Below are positions 16,815 through 25,307 of a stretch of DNA of 64,000 nucleotides, piece by piece. The translations under genes and the position numbers were made by a program. Origin of the DNA: Poriferisphaera corsica (GTDB lineage Bacteria; Planctomycetota; Phycisphaerae; Phycisphaerales; Phycisphaeraceae); assembly GCF_007747445.1 (NCBI RefSeq), contig NZ_CP036425.1:4138175-4202174 (forward strand), in the 5' to 3' direction. Under the pieces are notes generated by a model. The model was not told the origin of the DNA and did not search any database. It saw nothing but the letters and a program-made list of their open reading frames with translations. How positions within the stretch are numbered: the first letter of the stretch is position 1; every line of letters begins with the position of its first letter.

Positions 16815-17322
16815 AGTGCGGTAGTATTTGCATTTCAGAACTAAAACGCTTGCCTGTATGAGGTGAATATACAACACGCAAAACAGCCCCCTGCTGAGCG
16901 ATTTGCTGATCATGCATTTTTAATTGAAAAAGATAGCCTCGAGATATCGGATCGTAATGCTGCCTTTGTGATTCTAGTGTCAGCAATTCTGCATTCCATG
17001 TATACAACTGCGTGCCTGCTCCGCCGCTTGTTGAACTAACTGCCTCAAGTAACTCAAAAGCAAACATCCCAGCACCTTTTACAGAATCGCCCATCTCGTC
17101 AAATAGCTCAACGCGCGTTTCCAAAACAATCTGATTCTCTGATTTCCGAAAACGGGTCGATGGATATATGCGAATGGCAACTGGCTTAGATTGCCAAACA
17201 AAACTTTCATCTGAACGATTATCTAATGCTGTATTAGTATTGTCTGTACCTTTATTCACACAACCTAAAGACATCAATATCAATATAGCAAGGCACGAGT
17301 ATTTAGCTGAAGCGATGTTCAT
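16813..17322 (-). CDS. Putative lipoprotein at the end of the capsid module
   Basis: The 169-residue product starts with a lipoprotein signal: hydrophobic stretch then LMSLGC, with the lipidated cysteine near residue 21, followed by an Asn/Thr/Asp-rich linker. The rest is beta-rich (IRIYPSTRFRK, VLETRVELFDEMGDSVKGAGMF) and I do not recognise a family. I used the ATG at 17322; a GTG at 17328 is also in frame. It lies 130 bases downstream of the holin-like gene in the same direction, so it may be the last gene of that module or an unrelated host gene. Confidence 0.65.
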   Translation of the reverse strand: MNIASAKYSCLAILILMSLGCVNKGTDNTNTALDNRSDESFVWQSKPVAIRIYPSTRFRKSENQIVLETRVELFDEMGDSVKGAGMFAFELLEAVSSTSGGAGTQLYTWNAELLTLESQRQHYDPISRGYLFQLKMHDQQIAQQGAVLRVVYSPHTGKRFSSEMQILPH

Positions 17323-17458
17323 GATCACAAAATAATCCTATTATGAATTCAGATCAAGCGTGGTGCAATATTCAGTCGAAATAAAACAATTTTCGTGCAA
17401 TACGTCGTATATTCCAATCAACACATGACGCGTTATCCAACAATGACTATCAACTGAG

Positions 17459-17728
17459 CTAATTGCCTTTATCTGACAATAATTCTGAAACGCTGCTTAG
17501 TGAACGACATAATTGCTGTTGTGTATGATCAAATTTAACGAGAGCTTCAGTATTTTTTTCCAATAAATCCACCAGAATGTTGATCTCTGTTTTTTGATCC
17601 ACAATTTGCCGGTGTGTTTGCGACAACATTTTCGCATAATCTCGCGAAAGATATCTTTCCCAAATCCAAAGCACTCCCATTAATCCAGCCACACCAAATT
17701 GTACGAGATACTTTACGATCTCAGACAT
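17459..17728 (-). CDS. Small membrane protein with coiled coil, holin-like
   Basis: The 89-residue product has one N-terminal membrane helix (about 5-24, YLVQFGVAGLMGVLWIWERY) followed by a charged helical tail with heptad spacing (about 30-85). Phage holin-like proteins of the BhlA/UviB kind have this topology, but so do other small membrane proteins, so the role is an inference from the capsid-gene context. It begins 10 bases after the connector-like gene ends. Confidence 0.6.
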   Translation of the reverse strand: MSEIVKYLVQFGVAGLMGVLWIWERYLSRDYAKMLSQTHRQIVDQKTEINILVDLLEKNTEALVKFDHTQQQLCRSLSSVSELLSDKGN

Positions 17729-17738
17729 GTTAGTATCC

Positions 17739-18365
17739 CTATGTGCGCGTTAGTTGAGCTGTACTTCCAGACATAACAGGTAAACCATCCGAACGATTCG
17801 TCGTATGGATGATATCCAACGCCTTTAACACCTGTTGCTGATAATACAAACATTTTTCATACAGCGTTTTATATCTCTCTGTTTGAGACAGCAATAGATT
17901 CTGAAATATCTTTTCCAATGCGATGTAAGCAATTATTCTTTTGAATTTAATAATATTCTCTGTATCCGTTGATATCATGAGATTATCAAAATCCTCAGAC
18001 TTTATTTGCAGTAGACATCGTAATTCTTCGTGAGCTAAAGCTATCTGTGGTTCATATGTTATCACACTAAATTTTGTATCCAAATCATAACGAACCTCTA
18101 TTGGATCATCTTCAATACGACTTCGTAAGAATGACAATCTTATCCGGTGATCATCAACAACTTCAATAATCTCGAGAGGAACAAGTCCTAATGTTACAAC
18201 ACTACCGATACCAATGTTCCTTGCTGAGAAATCAACTGCCTGCGTATAAATATTATTATTTGAAAAAGAGCAAGGCGTATCTTTGACCAGTATTTGTGGT
18301 GTGATCATCGTATCAATAAATAAACTTGGCTCATATACAAGTAAATCTCTATCTTTTAAGTACAT
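17739..18365 (-). CDS. Unknown protein in capsid module, connector-like position
   Basis: The 208-residue product is mixed beta then alpha: an N-terminal half with short strands (PQILVKDTPCSF, VVTLGLVPLEIIEVVDDHRIRLSF) and a helical C-terminal half (YIALEKIFQNLLLSQTERYKTLYEKC). I do not recognise it by sequence. It follows the major capsid gene, the place where tailed phages encode head-tail connector proteins, and the helical half would suit such an adaptor. A terminator-like hairpin separates it from the capsid gene, so it is probably made in lower amounts. Confidence 0.7.
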   Translation of the reverse strand: MYLKDRDLLVYEPSLFIDTMITPQILVKDTPCSFSNNNIYTQAVDFSARNIGIGSVVTLGLVPLEIIEVVDDHRIRLSFLRSRIEDDPIEVRYDLDTKFSVITYEPQIALAHEELRCLLQIKSEDFDNLMISTDTENIIKFKRIIAYIALEKIFQNLLLSQTERYKTLYEKCLYYQQQVLKALDIIHTTNRSDGLPVMSGSTAQLTRT

Positions 18366-18375
18366 TGTCGTATCC

Positions 18376-18406
18376 TAAAAAGGGTGAGGCATAAAAGCCT
18401 CACCCT
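18376..18406 (-). terminator. Intra-operon terminator/attenuator behind the capsid gene
   Basis: AGGGTGAGGC pairs perfectly with GCCTCACCCT (10 bp, 6-base loop) and the minus strand continues TTTTTAGG. It sits between the capsid stop codon at 18418 and the connector-like start at 18365. It would let most transcripts end after the capsid gene. Confidence 0.88.
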
Positions 18407-18417
18407 ATAAGTATCGT

Positions 18418-19545
18418 TTAATCAATCGCCAAATTTGTCAATAATCCATGTGCATTTTCGTTGCGTAACTCAAGTGTATACTCCCCAATCAATTGGCCAC
18501 TTTCATAATCGCCTTGTGATGCCAATGGTTTATAGTGAAAGCTTCGGCCACTCATTGGTACCACAGCAACTCTTGATGAATCCAACATCAAAGCTGAATT
18601 CCGTGGCACCCATCTTGACATGATGACACGGCAAATACCAAAATCGGATTCATAAACACCGACATAATCTGAAAACTTCGTTTCATTCGCGCCATAACCA
18701 CGACCTTCGCTAACAAAGCGATTGATCATCCGCTTCTGAAAACCGTTTACAACAATGGTATCCACATTACCCGCAGATTGTTCCCAGATTACCCTTAACG
18801 CTTCATTCAGGCGGCTTTCTGTCAATTGGCTATCTTCGACATCAAACACATTTGTTTTCAATGCTGGAATAATACCCTGCATGGTACGCCTAATCGTACT
18901 ACTACCTTGTGGCGATGCTTGAGCTGCGATCCCATTAATCACACTATTTTCCAAGTCACGCATCATTTCACGCAAACGCTCTTGTTTTTGATAATCAAGT
19001 TCATCCGTAATGCCAACGGTATTACATGCAAGATGCGATCCTGAAACTTCTACGGCAGCAGTAAAAATTTGCGTAAAGTTTGTTTTTCTTATACGGTTAA
19101 CATTCAATGAACTTGGAGCATCTTCACCTTCAAGAGCGGCGCTACCAATTTTCAGAAGCTTTGTATTCTGGACGTATGGGGCAGATAAAGAGCCGCCATA
19201 TCCACGCGCAACAGTGATTGTTGATGATGATTTATTCTGTACCATCATCACTTCTTGACTGTCTTGCGCTCGCAGCAAATCACCTATTCGAAATACCTGA
19301 ACATCCTCGACATCAATTTGGGTCGCACTATCATTTACCGCTGTTGATATCTTCGTCGAGTATGACCGTAGTTCATCTTCCAGCCATTCATGAATGGTAC
19401 TCGTTGCGACTTGTTTCGAATCGCCTAAATAATTTAGTAGTGCGGTTTCGTAAGGACTAACGATCGAAACAACATCCGAAATATCTTCTGCAATTTCCGG
19501 GAGCTGAGCCCCTGCAGAAAAAGTTGCTTTACCTGTAAATGCCAT
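18418..19545 (-). CDS. Phage-type major capsid protein (SU10/DUF5309 family)
   Basis: The 375-residue protein matches the SU10-type major capsid family (DUF5309), an HK97-fold group: an N-terminal segment with SPYETALLNYLGDSKQVATSTIHEWLEDEL, then AVEVSGSHLACNTVGITDELDYQKQERLREMMRDLENSVING and a C-terminal GICRVIMSRWVPRNSALMLD. These proteins assemble the icosahedral shell. The ATG at 19545 has GGAG seven bases upstream and overlaps the end of the scaffold-like gene region. The frame is intact with no sign of decay. It is preceded by scaffold-like and portal genes and followed by an attenuator. No terminase or tail gene is present. Confidence 0.88.
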   Translation of the reverse strand: MAFTGKATFSAGAQLPEIAEDISDVVSIVSPYETALLNYLGDSKQVATSTIHEWLEDELRSYSTKISTAVNDSATQIDVEDVQVFRIGDLLRAQDSQEVMMVQNKSSSTITVARGYGGSLSAPYVQNTKLLKIGSAALEGEDAPSSLNVNRIRKTNFTQIFTAAVEVSGSHLACNTVGITDELDYQKQERLREMMRDLENSVINGIAAQASPQGSSTIRRTMQGIIPALKTNVFDVEDSQLTESRLNEALRVIWEQSAGNVDTIVVNGFQKRMINRFVSEGRGYGANETKFSDYVGVYESDFGICRVIMSRWVPRNSALMLDSSRVAVVPMSGRSFHYKPLASQGDYESGQLIGEYTLELRNENAHGLLTNLAID

Positions 19546-19556
19546 GATTATCTCCA

Positions 19557-20060
19557 TTAAATTTTTGTTCGTTTAATACGCAAATAGCGTAAAAGATCAC
19601 TCCGACGGCCTGTCTGTATCGCTTCTGTCGCAGCATTTGATACATCTCTATCTGTGTCTATTTGATCGCTAGGAGCCATCATCCTTGCCACTGAACCCTG
19701 ACTGCTTTTAAATAGATATGGCTTTGATTCTTTTAAATCATTAACCACCATTTCAATATCTGGATCGTCCATAGATTCAACAGAAACTTCAGTGAGTAAT
19801 CTTGCTGCCTCAATATCAACTGCACGTTCATCCATCAGTAATGCATCAATTCGTTGCCGACGTTCCAGATGAGATACCGTCTTCCGCGTATCCTCTAATT
19901 CTCCATTTAACTGCTCCACCTTCTGAGCCATATCTTCCAATGATTTCTCGGCTGCCTGAGCCCGCTTGCGATATCTAATCGCCTCTGTTACTGCTATTTT
20001 TTTTTCTTCTGTCTTAGTTTCTTGGTCTTGTGTTTCAGTCTTTATATCCATATCTTTCAT
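19557..20060 (-). CDS. Scaffold-like coiled-coil protein
   Basis: The 167-residue product is highly charged and helical, with an N-terminal acidic tail (MDIKTETQDQETKTEEKK) and a long heptad-like segment at about 25-75 (AEKSLEDMAQKVEQLNGELE). The C-terminus is basic (GRRSDLLRYLRIKRTKI). Capsid scaffolding proteins commonly look like this: a long coiled coil and a basic C-terminal capsid-binding end. Its place between portal and capsid genes is also the usual one for a scaffold. The call rests on shape and position rather than a family match. It starts 12 bases after the portal gene. Confidence 0.75.
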   Translation of the reverse strand: MKDMDIKTETQDQETKTEEKKIAVTEAIRYRKRAQAAEKSLEDMAQKVEQLNGELEDTRKTVSHLERRQRIDALLMDERAVDIEAARLLTEVSVESMDDPDIEMVVNDLKESKPYLFKSSQGSVARMMAPSDQIDTDRDVSNAATEAIQTGRRSDLLRYLRIKRTKI

Positions 20061-20072
20061 CTTTCTTATTTA

Positions 20073-21467
20073 TTACTTAGCTGCAATCTGATCAATCTCG
20101 CTGTAGCCTAATTCTGCCAATACCTGCTTCTGAGCCACACCTATTTTCAACTTTCGCTCCGCATTAATCAGACTTTGTGTTTCACCTGTTGGCATAGGTT
20201 CTGGCCAATCAATTCGCACTAACCTCTCTGCCGAATTTGTTTTGAATACACCCAAAACATGTGCTGTTTCTAAGATCAAACGACACATCCGAATCAACCC
20301 ATCGCCGTAGTTCACGCGCTTTTTTTCAGTTTTAGCTAACAAGCCCATCATCACAATACGCAATGCATTTTCACTGGTTAGATTACCGATTCGATCACGT
20401 ACCAAACCTGTCACCAAGGGACTAATCCCGCTGGCCTTATCCATAGCTTCTCGAATCTCTGCAATATGAGCGTCTTCAGATGGTGAATGACTATCACCAC
20501 CGAATTCTTCGATCGATGCACCTTCGTTATTTGTTGACCACATCTGGCCTGGACCGACTGGGCGATCAATAAACCCATCGATTCCCTTACCCAAATACAT
20601 CTTGAAAGCTTGAAATGTTACGCGATTGGCTCGATCAGACAATCTTGTATTCAGTTCATCCTGCAAGTTTATTAACGGCTCAACCTCGCTCAACCCCTCG
20701 TAGTAGTATGGCTGAGTTAAATTTTGTATATGAACAATTGGGATCTCACCAATAATGTTTATCTGAGATTCAATTACATTGCTATGCTTTTGATTTTTAG
20801 AATTTTTTGCATAAACACATTTTTCTGGTGTCCAAACATATGTATGCGTAACATCACTACGATCTTTATTTGCGAGCGGAATCATTCGCCACAAACGCTT
20901 CTTACATTGTCCCGCGTTTGAGGTACCTTGCTTCCAATGAATGATGTACCCATTGAGCTTTCGATAATCATGGGCATTTAACACTGGCACAGCTCTGGAG
21001 GCTTCAACAACCTCAAGCAAAATGCGCTTACCTGAATCAGCGTGCACTAAAACATCAACGTATCCATAAATCGCACCCAGTAATGCCAAATTCTGATAAA
21101 ATCCCATACCACCATTTGCTTTAATAACATCTCGTAGAAATGCTTCTATCTCATTCGCCCTCTGTGGATCGGAGGCGAGGCTTTGTATCGTGACAGGTTT
21201 TGAGAACATGAAATCAACCATGGCATGCACACGCCACGCAATATCGTTCTCAATGACAATCTCTTTACACTCCCCGGAATCATTTCGCCTTAGCAGACGA
21301 TCCGGCAGTCCAGACTTCTGATTTCCATCACCATATCTATTTCGATAGTAGCCCCATAACTTCCTATAGAATGGCAACTTCTCAACTTGATATTCATCAA
21401 TATAAGACTGAAGATCAACGATTCCTAAACCTGCAGCTACACTTTGATTTTCGCTGTCTTTTGCCAT
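20073..21467 (-). CDS. Phage-type portal protein (SPP1 gp6-like)
   Basis: The 464-residue protein matches the SPP1 gp6-type portal family: N-terminal YIDEYQVEKLPFYRKLWGYY, the early IVIENDIAWRVHAMVDFMFSKPV segment, a central GEIPIVHIQN, then LSEVEPLINLQDELNTRLSDRANRV and a helical C-terminus with SGISPLVTGLVRDRIGNLTSENALRI. Portals form the dodecameric ring through which DNA enters the head. I took the ATG at 21467, with AGAGGA upstream. It is the first gene of the module; in phages the terminase would come before it, but here the upstream position is occupied by a divergent regulator. Intact, with no stops or frameshifts. Confidence 0.88.
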   Translation of the reverse strand: MAKDSENQSVAAGLGIVDLQSYIDEYQVEKLPFYRKLWGYYRNRYGDGNQKSGLPDRLLRRNDSGECKEIVIENDIAWRVHAMVDFMFSKPVTIQSLASDPQRANEIEAFLRDVIKANGGMGFYQNLALLGAIYGYVDVLVHADSGKRILLEVVEASRAVPVLNAHDYRKLNGYIIHWKQGTSNAGQCKKRLWRMIPLANKDRSDVTHTYVWTPEKCVYAKNSKNQKHSNVIESQINIIGEIPIVHIQNLTQPYYYEGLSEVEPLINLQDELNTRLSDRANRVTFQAFKMYLGKGIDGFIDRPVGPGQMWSTNNEGASIEEFGGDSHSPSEDAHIAEIREAMDKASGISPLVTGLVRDRIGNLTSENALRIVMMGLLAKTEKKRVNYGDGLIRMCRLILETAHVLGVFKTNSAERLVRIDWPEPMPTGETQSLINAERKLKIGVAQKQVLAELGYSEIDQIAAK

Positions 21468-21732
21468 CACATTCCTCTCGCCTGACTTTGGATCCTCAAT
21501 TCACACTTCAGAAAGCGTTTTATTAACTTGCGAGAAGCGCTTTTGTGCGCATTTTTCTAGCAACATCCCCTGTACCTTCTTTTATATCTGTCAAACAGAC
21601 CTTGATTTATGTGATTTGTCTCTTTTAGCATCTAATGTTTGGTTTTAGTTAGTGTTTTGCGCACGGATTTTCTATAGATAACGACCTGCATTCGCTTGAT
21701 TTATCTCCAATTGATGTTTTAATAGTCAATCT
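21468..21732. promoter_or_regulatory. Divergent promoter region, capsid module / sigma-54 activator
   Basis: AT-rich region of about 265 bases between the portal gene (minus) and the activator gene (plus). It must hold both promoters. I looked for a sigma-54 site (GG-N10-GC) toward the portal gene; the nearest candidate on the minus strand (GGTACAGGGGATGTTGCT) has three bases too many between GG and GC, so I do not call one. Confidence 0.5.
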
Positions 21733-23328
21733 ATGAGTAGCAATGACCAAGAATTAGTCACATTGACTGAAATCACTCAAATTTTAAGTGATGGACTAGA
21801 ATTGAAGCAGGTTTTCCAGCGAGCTATCGCGTTACTCTCCGATAGGCTGCACATACATCGAGCCTCACTTGTTCTATTAGACAACTCGACAAACCAGCTA
21901 AATATCTTCGCTTCGGTCGGCTTAACGGCTGAAGAACAACGTCGAGGACAATACGCTGTCGGAGAAGGTGTCACCGGGCAGGTACTCGCAAGCGGCCAAA
22001 TCGCCATCATTCAAGATATTTCCAAACACCCAGACTTCCTCGACAGAACCGGCAGCCGCACAAACAGTACCAACTCAGACGAAATCATCTCATTCATCTG
22101 CTTACCTATAAAAGATGGCAACGACTATGTCGGTACGATGAGTATTGATATTCCCTACCAAACAGAGAAGATACTCGAACAAACGACACAGCTACTGAAT
22201 GTAATCGCTGGAATGTTCTCACAGACGATCCGCATACACCACCTTGTTCAACTCGAAAAAGAACAATGGGCAACCGAAAACAAACAGCTACGCGATAGCC
22301 TTCACAGTAAATACAGGTTTGGCAATATCATCGGCTCCAGCCCAGCGATGCTAGATGTACTCGCAACAATTGGACAAGTTTCATCATCACGCGCAACTGT
22401 TCTCCTTCTCGGTGAAACCGGCTGCGGCAAAGAGCTAATCGCCAAAGCAATTCATTACAACTCACCACGTAAAGACGAACCCTTGATCCGCGTTAATTGT
22501 GGCGCACTATCACCACAACTCTTAGAATCCGAATTGTACGGCCATATCAAAGGTGCATTCACCGGAGCGGTACGTGACAAAATTGGCCGCTTCGAGGCTG
22601 CAAACGGTGGCACAATCTTTCTTGATGAAATTGGCACACTCGACGCTCAGATGCAAGTCAAACTCCTGCGTGTACTACAAGAACGCGAACTAGAAAAAGT
22701 AGGTGACCACAAAACCATCAAGATCGATGTTCGCGTCATAGCCGCAACGAATCTGGATCTAGAAGAAGAAGTACGCAAAGGCAATTTCCGTGAAGATCTT
22801 TATTACCGCCTCAATGTCGTTACCGTCAGTCTCCCTCCTCTACGTAACAGACGTGATGATATACCAAAACTCATTGACCACTTCCTCGATACCTACAACA
22901 AAGAGAACAATCGTAATCTCTCCCGTATGAATCGTGATGTCCTGAACACATTACTACGATACCCATGGCCTGGAAACGTACGTGAACTTGAGAATGCTAT
23001 CGAACGAGCGACTGTTCTTTCTTCCAGTGATGAATTCACACTCGAATTACTACCGCTACAAATACGAATGTACGCACAGCAAACTCGAGGCGAAAGCTCA
23101 AACGAATCTGTAGAAGCACTTGCCTCTAAACTCGCAGAGCTAGGTATCAAACAATACAGTATTTATGAAGGCCAAATTTACGACTTAGTTGTCCATGAGG
23201 TCGAGAAACAACTTATCCGTGAAGCCCTCGGATACAATGATGGGACCAAAACGCGCACCGCGGATTTTCTTGGCATCAATCGCAATACACTCAACAAAAA
23301 AGTCAAAGACTTTAACATCACCAATTAA
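21733..23328 (+). CDS. GAF-AAA+-Fis sigma-54-dependent transcriptional activator
   Basis: The 531-residue regulator has a GAF sensor domain (about 20-165), a sigma-54 AAA+ domain (about 195-430) with Walker A GETGCGKE at 227-234, the sigma-54-contacting GAFTGA at 274-279 and RYPWPGNVRELENAIERA, and a C-terminal Fis-type HTH (about 490-525, TRTADFLGINRNTLNKK). The NifA-like order means it probably senses a small ligand or redox signal through GAF, not phosphorylation. It activates sigma-54 promoters by ATP hydrolysis. It is divergent from the capsid module with a shared 265-base intergenic region, so the module is a candidate target. No receiver or kinase partner is adjacent. Confidence 0.92.
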   Translation: MSSNDQELVTLTEITQILSDGLELKQVFQRAIALLSDRLHIHRASLVLLDNSTNQLNIFASVGLTAEEQRRGQYAVGEGVTGQVLASGQIAIIQDISKHPDFLDRTGSRTNSTNSDEIISFICLPIKDGNDYVGTMSIDIPYQTEKILEQTTQLLNVIAGMFSQTIRIHHLVQLEKEQWATENKQLRDSLHSKYRFGNIIGSSPAMLDVLATIGQVSSSRATVLLLGETGCGKELIAKAIHYNSPRKDEPLIRVNCGALSPQLLESELYGHIKGAFTGAVRDKIGRFEAANGGTIFLDEIGTLDAQMQVKLLRVLQERELEKVGDHKTIKIDVRVIAATNLDLEEEVRKGNFREDLYYRLNVVTVSLPPLRNRRDDIPKLIDHFLDTYNKENNRNLSRMNRDVLNTLLRYPWPGNVRELENAIERATVLSSSDEFTLELLPLQIRMYAQQTRGESSNESVEALASKLAELGIKQYSIYEGQIYDLVVHEVEKQLIREALGYNDGTKTRTADFLGINRNTLNKKVKDFNITN

Positions 23329-23349
23329 AAAGGCCGCATGATGCAGCCT
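23325..23349 (-). terminator. Rho-independent terminator of pepA
   Basis: On the minus strand AGGCTGCA pairs with TGCGGCCT (one U.G pair, 3-base loop) and runs into TTTTTAATT. It sits just beyond the pepA stop and over the end of the convergent activator gene. Confidence 0.8.
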
Positions 23350-23359
23350 CATTGTTTGC

Positions 23360-24877
23360 TTAATTATTTGCAAGATACTCTGTCACCAAGCGAACTCCCC
23401 ACCCCGATGGGCCTTTGGGATACAACGCCGTATCACTATCAAATGAAGCCACCCCTGCGATATCAATATGCATCCACGGCATTTTAGGCATCAATTTCGG
23501 GGCATCTTTCCCTACAAAATGCGATAAAAACGCGGCCCCCTGAATTGGATGCGCCTCACGATTTGCAGAATTGACTAAATCTGCGTGTGTTCCAGACATC
23601 TGCTTACGATGCTCATCCCAAAGCGGCAATCGCCAAATTTTCTCACCAGTTTTCTGCGAAGCCTTCTGCATCGATGCCATTATTTTGTCATCAGTCGCAA
23701 ATACGCCAGCACAATATGACCCCAATGCGACAACCACACCGCCCGTTAACGTTGCCATATCAATGACACTTTTTGGTTTATATGTCTTCGTCCCATAGGC
23801 CAAGGCATCTGCTAAAACCAATCGCCCTTCAGCATCAGTATTCGTGACCTCACATGTTACGCCATTGGTGAACTTAATTATGTCATCAACACGGTATGCT
23901 TCCGAGTCAATCATATTCTCTGCAGCAGCAATCAAACCGACAACCCGCTGCTTCAGTTTCAAATTCGCTACAGCCTCCATAATCCCAATCACCGTCATCC
24001 CGCCGCATTTGTCATACTTCATTCCCTTGCCGCCATCTGGCTTAAGCGAATATCCACCTGTATCAAACGTTATTGATTTTCCAACCAACAAGATTGGGTC
24101 TGCCTTCGCATCTGAACCCTTCCACTCCAAAGCAATGATCGCTGGCTTAGATTCACTACCTGCTCCCACAGCTAACAATCCCCCCATACCCAATTGCTTT
24201 GCCTTCGCAGCATTGATCACGGTACATTTCAGCCCCAATTTTTTCGCGGTTGATCGGCAGTACCTTTCAATATAAGGTACGTTCGCAACGTTCGGCGGTG
24301 TAGCTGCCAAACGTCTCGCTGTTGATACACCATCATTCATCGCAATCGCTCGATCTAACCCACCTCTGCACCCCTTCTCCATACTCACAACCAACGACTT
24401 TAACGCAGCGTTCTTCTTTTCTGACCCACTCACAGCACCTTTAAACTCCAAAAACTCGAAGGATGCAATCCCCATCCCATCCCCGACAGCCTCTCCAAAC
24501 TCAGCAGGCTTCAAACTACCCTTCATCGAATCAATACCAAATACCATCAACTTGGAGACATTCGCGGAATCTACAGCTCGATATAGCGCCTTGGATGCGA
24601 TACGAAGCTGATTACCATTCATCACATCAACCTTGCCTAAGCCAACGACAAACAATCTCTCTGCGCCGCTTTCAGGATACAACACCGCAACATCACCAAC
24701 CCGACCATTAAACTCATCTCTCTTAATATAACCAGACAACACACCACCTAATTGCTGGTCTAACTGTTTATATTCAGCCGGTAATCTCGTGGTCTTTTCG
24801 CTTAAGAATATCGCCACAGCACTCGACAGCCGCCCAGTCGTTTTAATATCTGCAGCAGATTTAATTCTTCGATACAT
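23360..24877 (-). CDS. pepA: Leucyl aminopeptidase (M17 family)
   Basis: The 505-residue protein has the M17 layout: a variable N-terminal domain and a C-terminal catalytic domain with VGKSITFDTGGYSLKP, the metal- and substrate-binding KPDGGKGMKYDKCGG and the signature NTDAEGRLVLADAL. M17 enzymes are cytoplasmic di-zinc or di-manganese hexamers that remove N-terminal residues. The start at 24877 is chosen because GAGG lies seven bases upstream; ATG 24883 is too close to it. It converges on the sigma-54 activator gene with a shared terminator region. Confidence 0.93.
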   Translation of the reverse strand: MYRRIKSAADIKTTGRLSSAVAIFLSEKTTRLPAEYKQLDQQLGGVLSGYIKRDEFNGRVGDVAVLYPESGAERLFVVGLGKVDVMNGNQLRIASKALYRAVDSANVSKLMVFGIDSMKGSLKPAEFGEAVGDGMGIASFEFLEFKGAVSGSEKKNAALKSLVVSMEKGCRGGLDRAIAMNDGVSTARRLAATPPNVANVPYIERYCRSTAKKLGLKCTVINAAKAKQLGMGGLLAVGAGSESKPAIIALEWKGSDAKADPILLVGKSITFDTGGYSLKPDGGKGMKYDKCGGMTVIGIMEAVANLKLKQRVVGLIAAAENMIDSEAYRVDDIIKFTNGVTCEVTNTDAEGRLVLADALAYGTKTYKPKSVIDMATLTGGVVVALGSYCAGVFATDDKIMASMQKASQKTGEKIWRLPLWDEHRKQMSGTHADLVNSANREAHPIQGAAFLSHFVGKDAPKLMPKMPWMHIDIAGVASFDSDTALYPKGPSGWGVRLVTEYLANN

Positions 24878-24883
24878 CCTCAT

Positions 24884-25307
24884 ACCTCATTCTTATATAT
24901 AGATTACGGAGCTTTTCACTGCACATCCTCGCAGCGTGCATTAACACGATCACCAACCGCCAGATACCACCTGCATCATATATATCTCGTCTATTCCATT
25001 ACCCCCAATCAAATCATTTCAATGCGTTACACCCCGAAATATCTCAACCTACCTACATATTTCTCTTGCGAATCACTTCTCCACCAGCGATACTCATTTG
25101 TTCCTCTGCAGGCCAACGCAGCACCTACCACTTTGATAAAAGTCACAAAAACACTTAAACTCAATTAAAATAATGATTTGCATCAACGCTGTAGGCAAAA
25201 TCATTTGACAACCCCCCCTGCCAAATGATAGTCTGCAAGGGTAAACCAAAACTGGATTTACATTCACGATGCCCTCCTCCTTCAGTAGATTTTCGGAGAG
25301 TTTAAGA
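24884..25307. other. Intergenic, promoters of divergent pepA and exported protein
   Basis: About 420 bases, AT-rich. No gene, repeat or clear hairpin was recognised. Confidence 0.5.

Noticed and set aside
16813-21467. Complete prophage with attachment sites
   Set aside because: No integrase, repressor, terminase or tail gene and no direct-repeat att pair or tRNA flank was found around the module.
21468-21732. Sigma-54 promoter toward the portal gene
   Set aside because: The closest GG and GC pairs are 13 bases apart instead of 10; no better site was found by eye.
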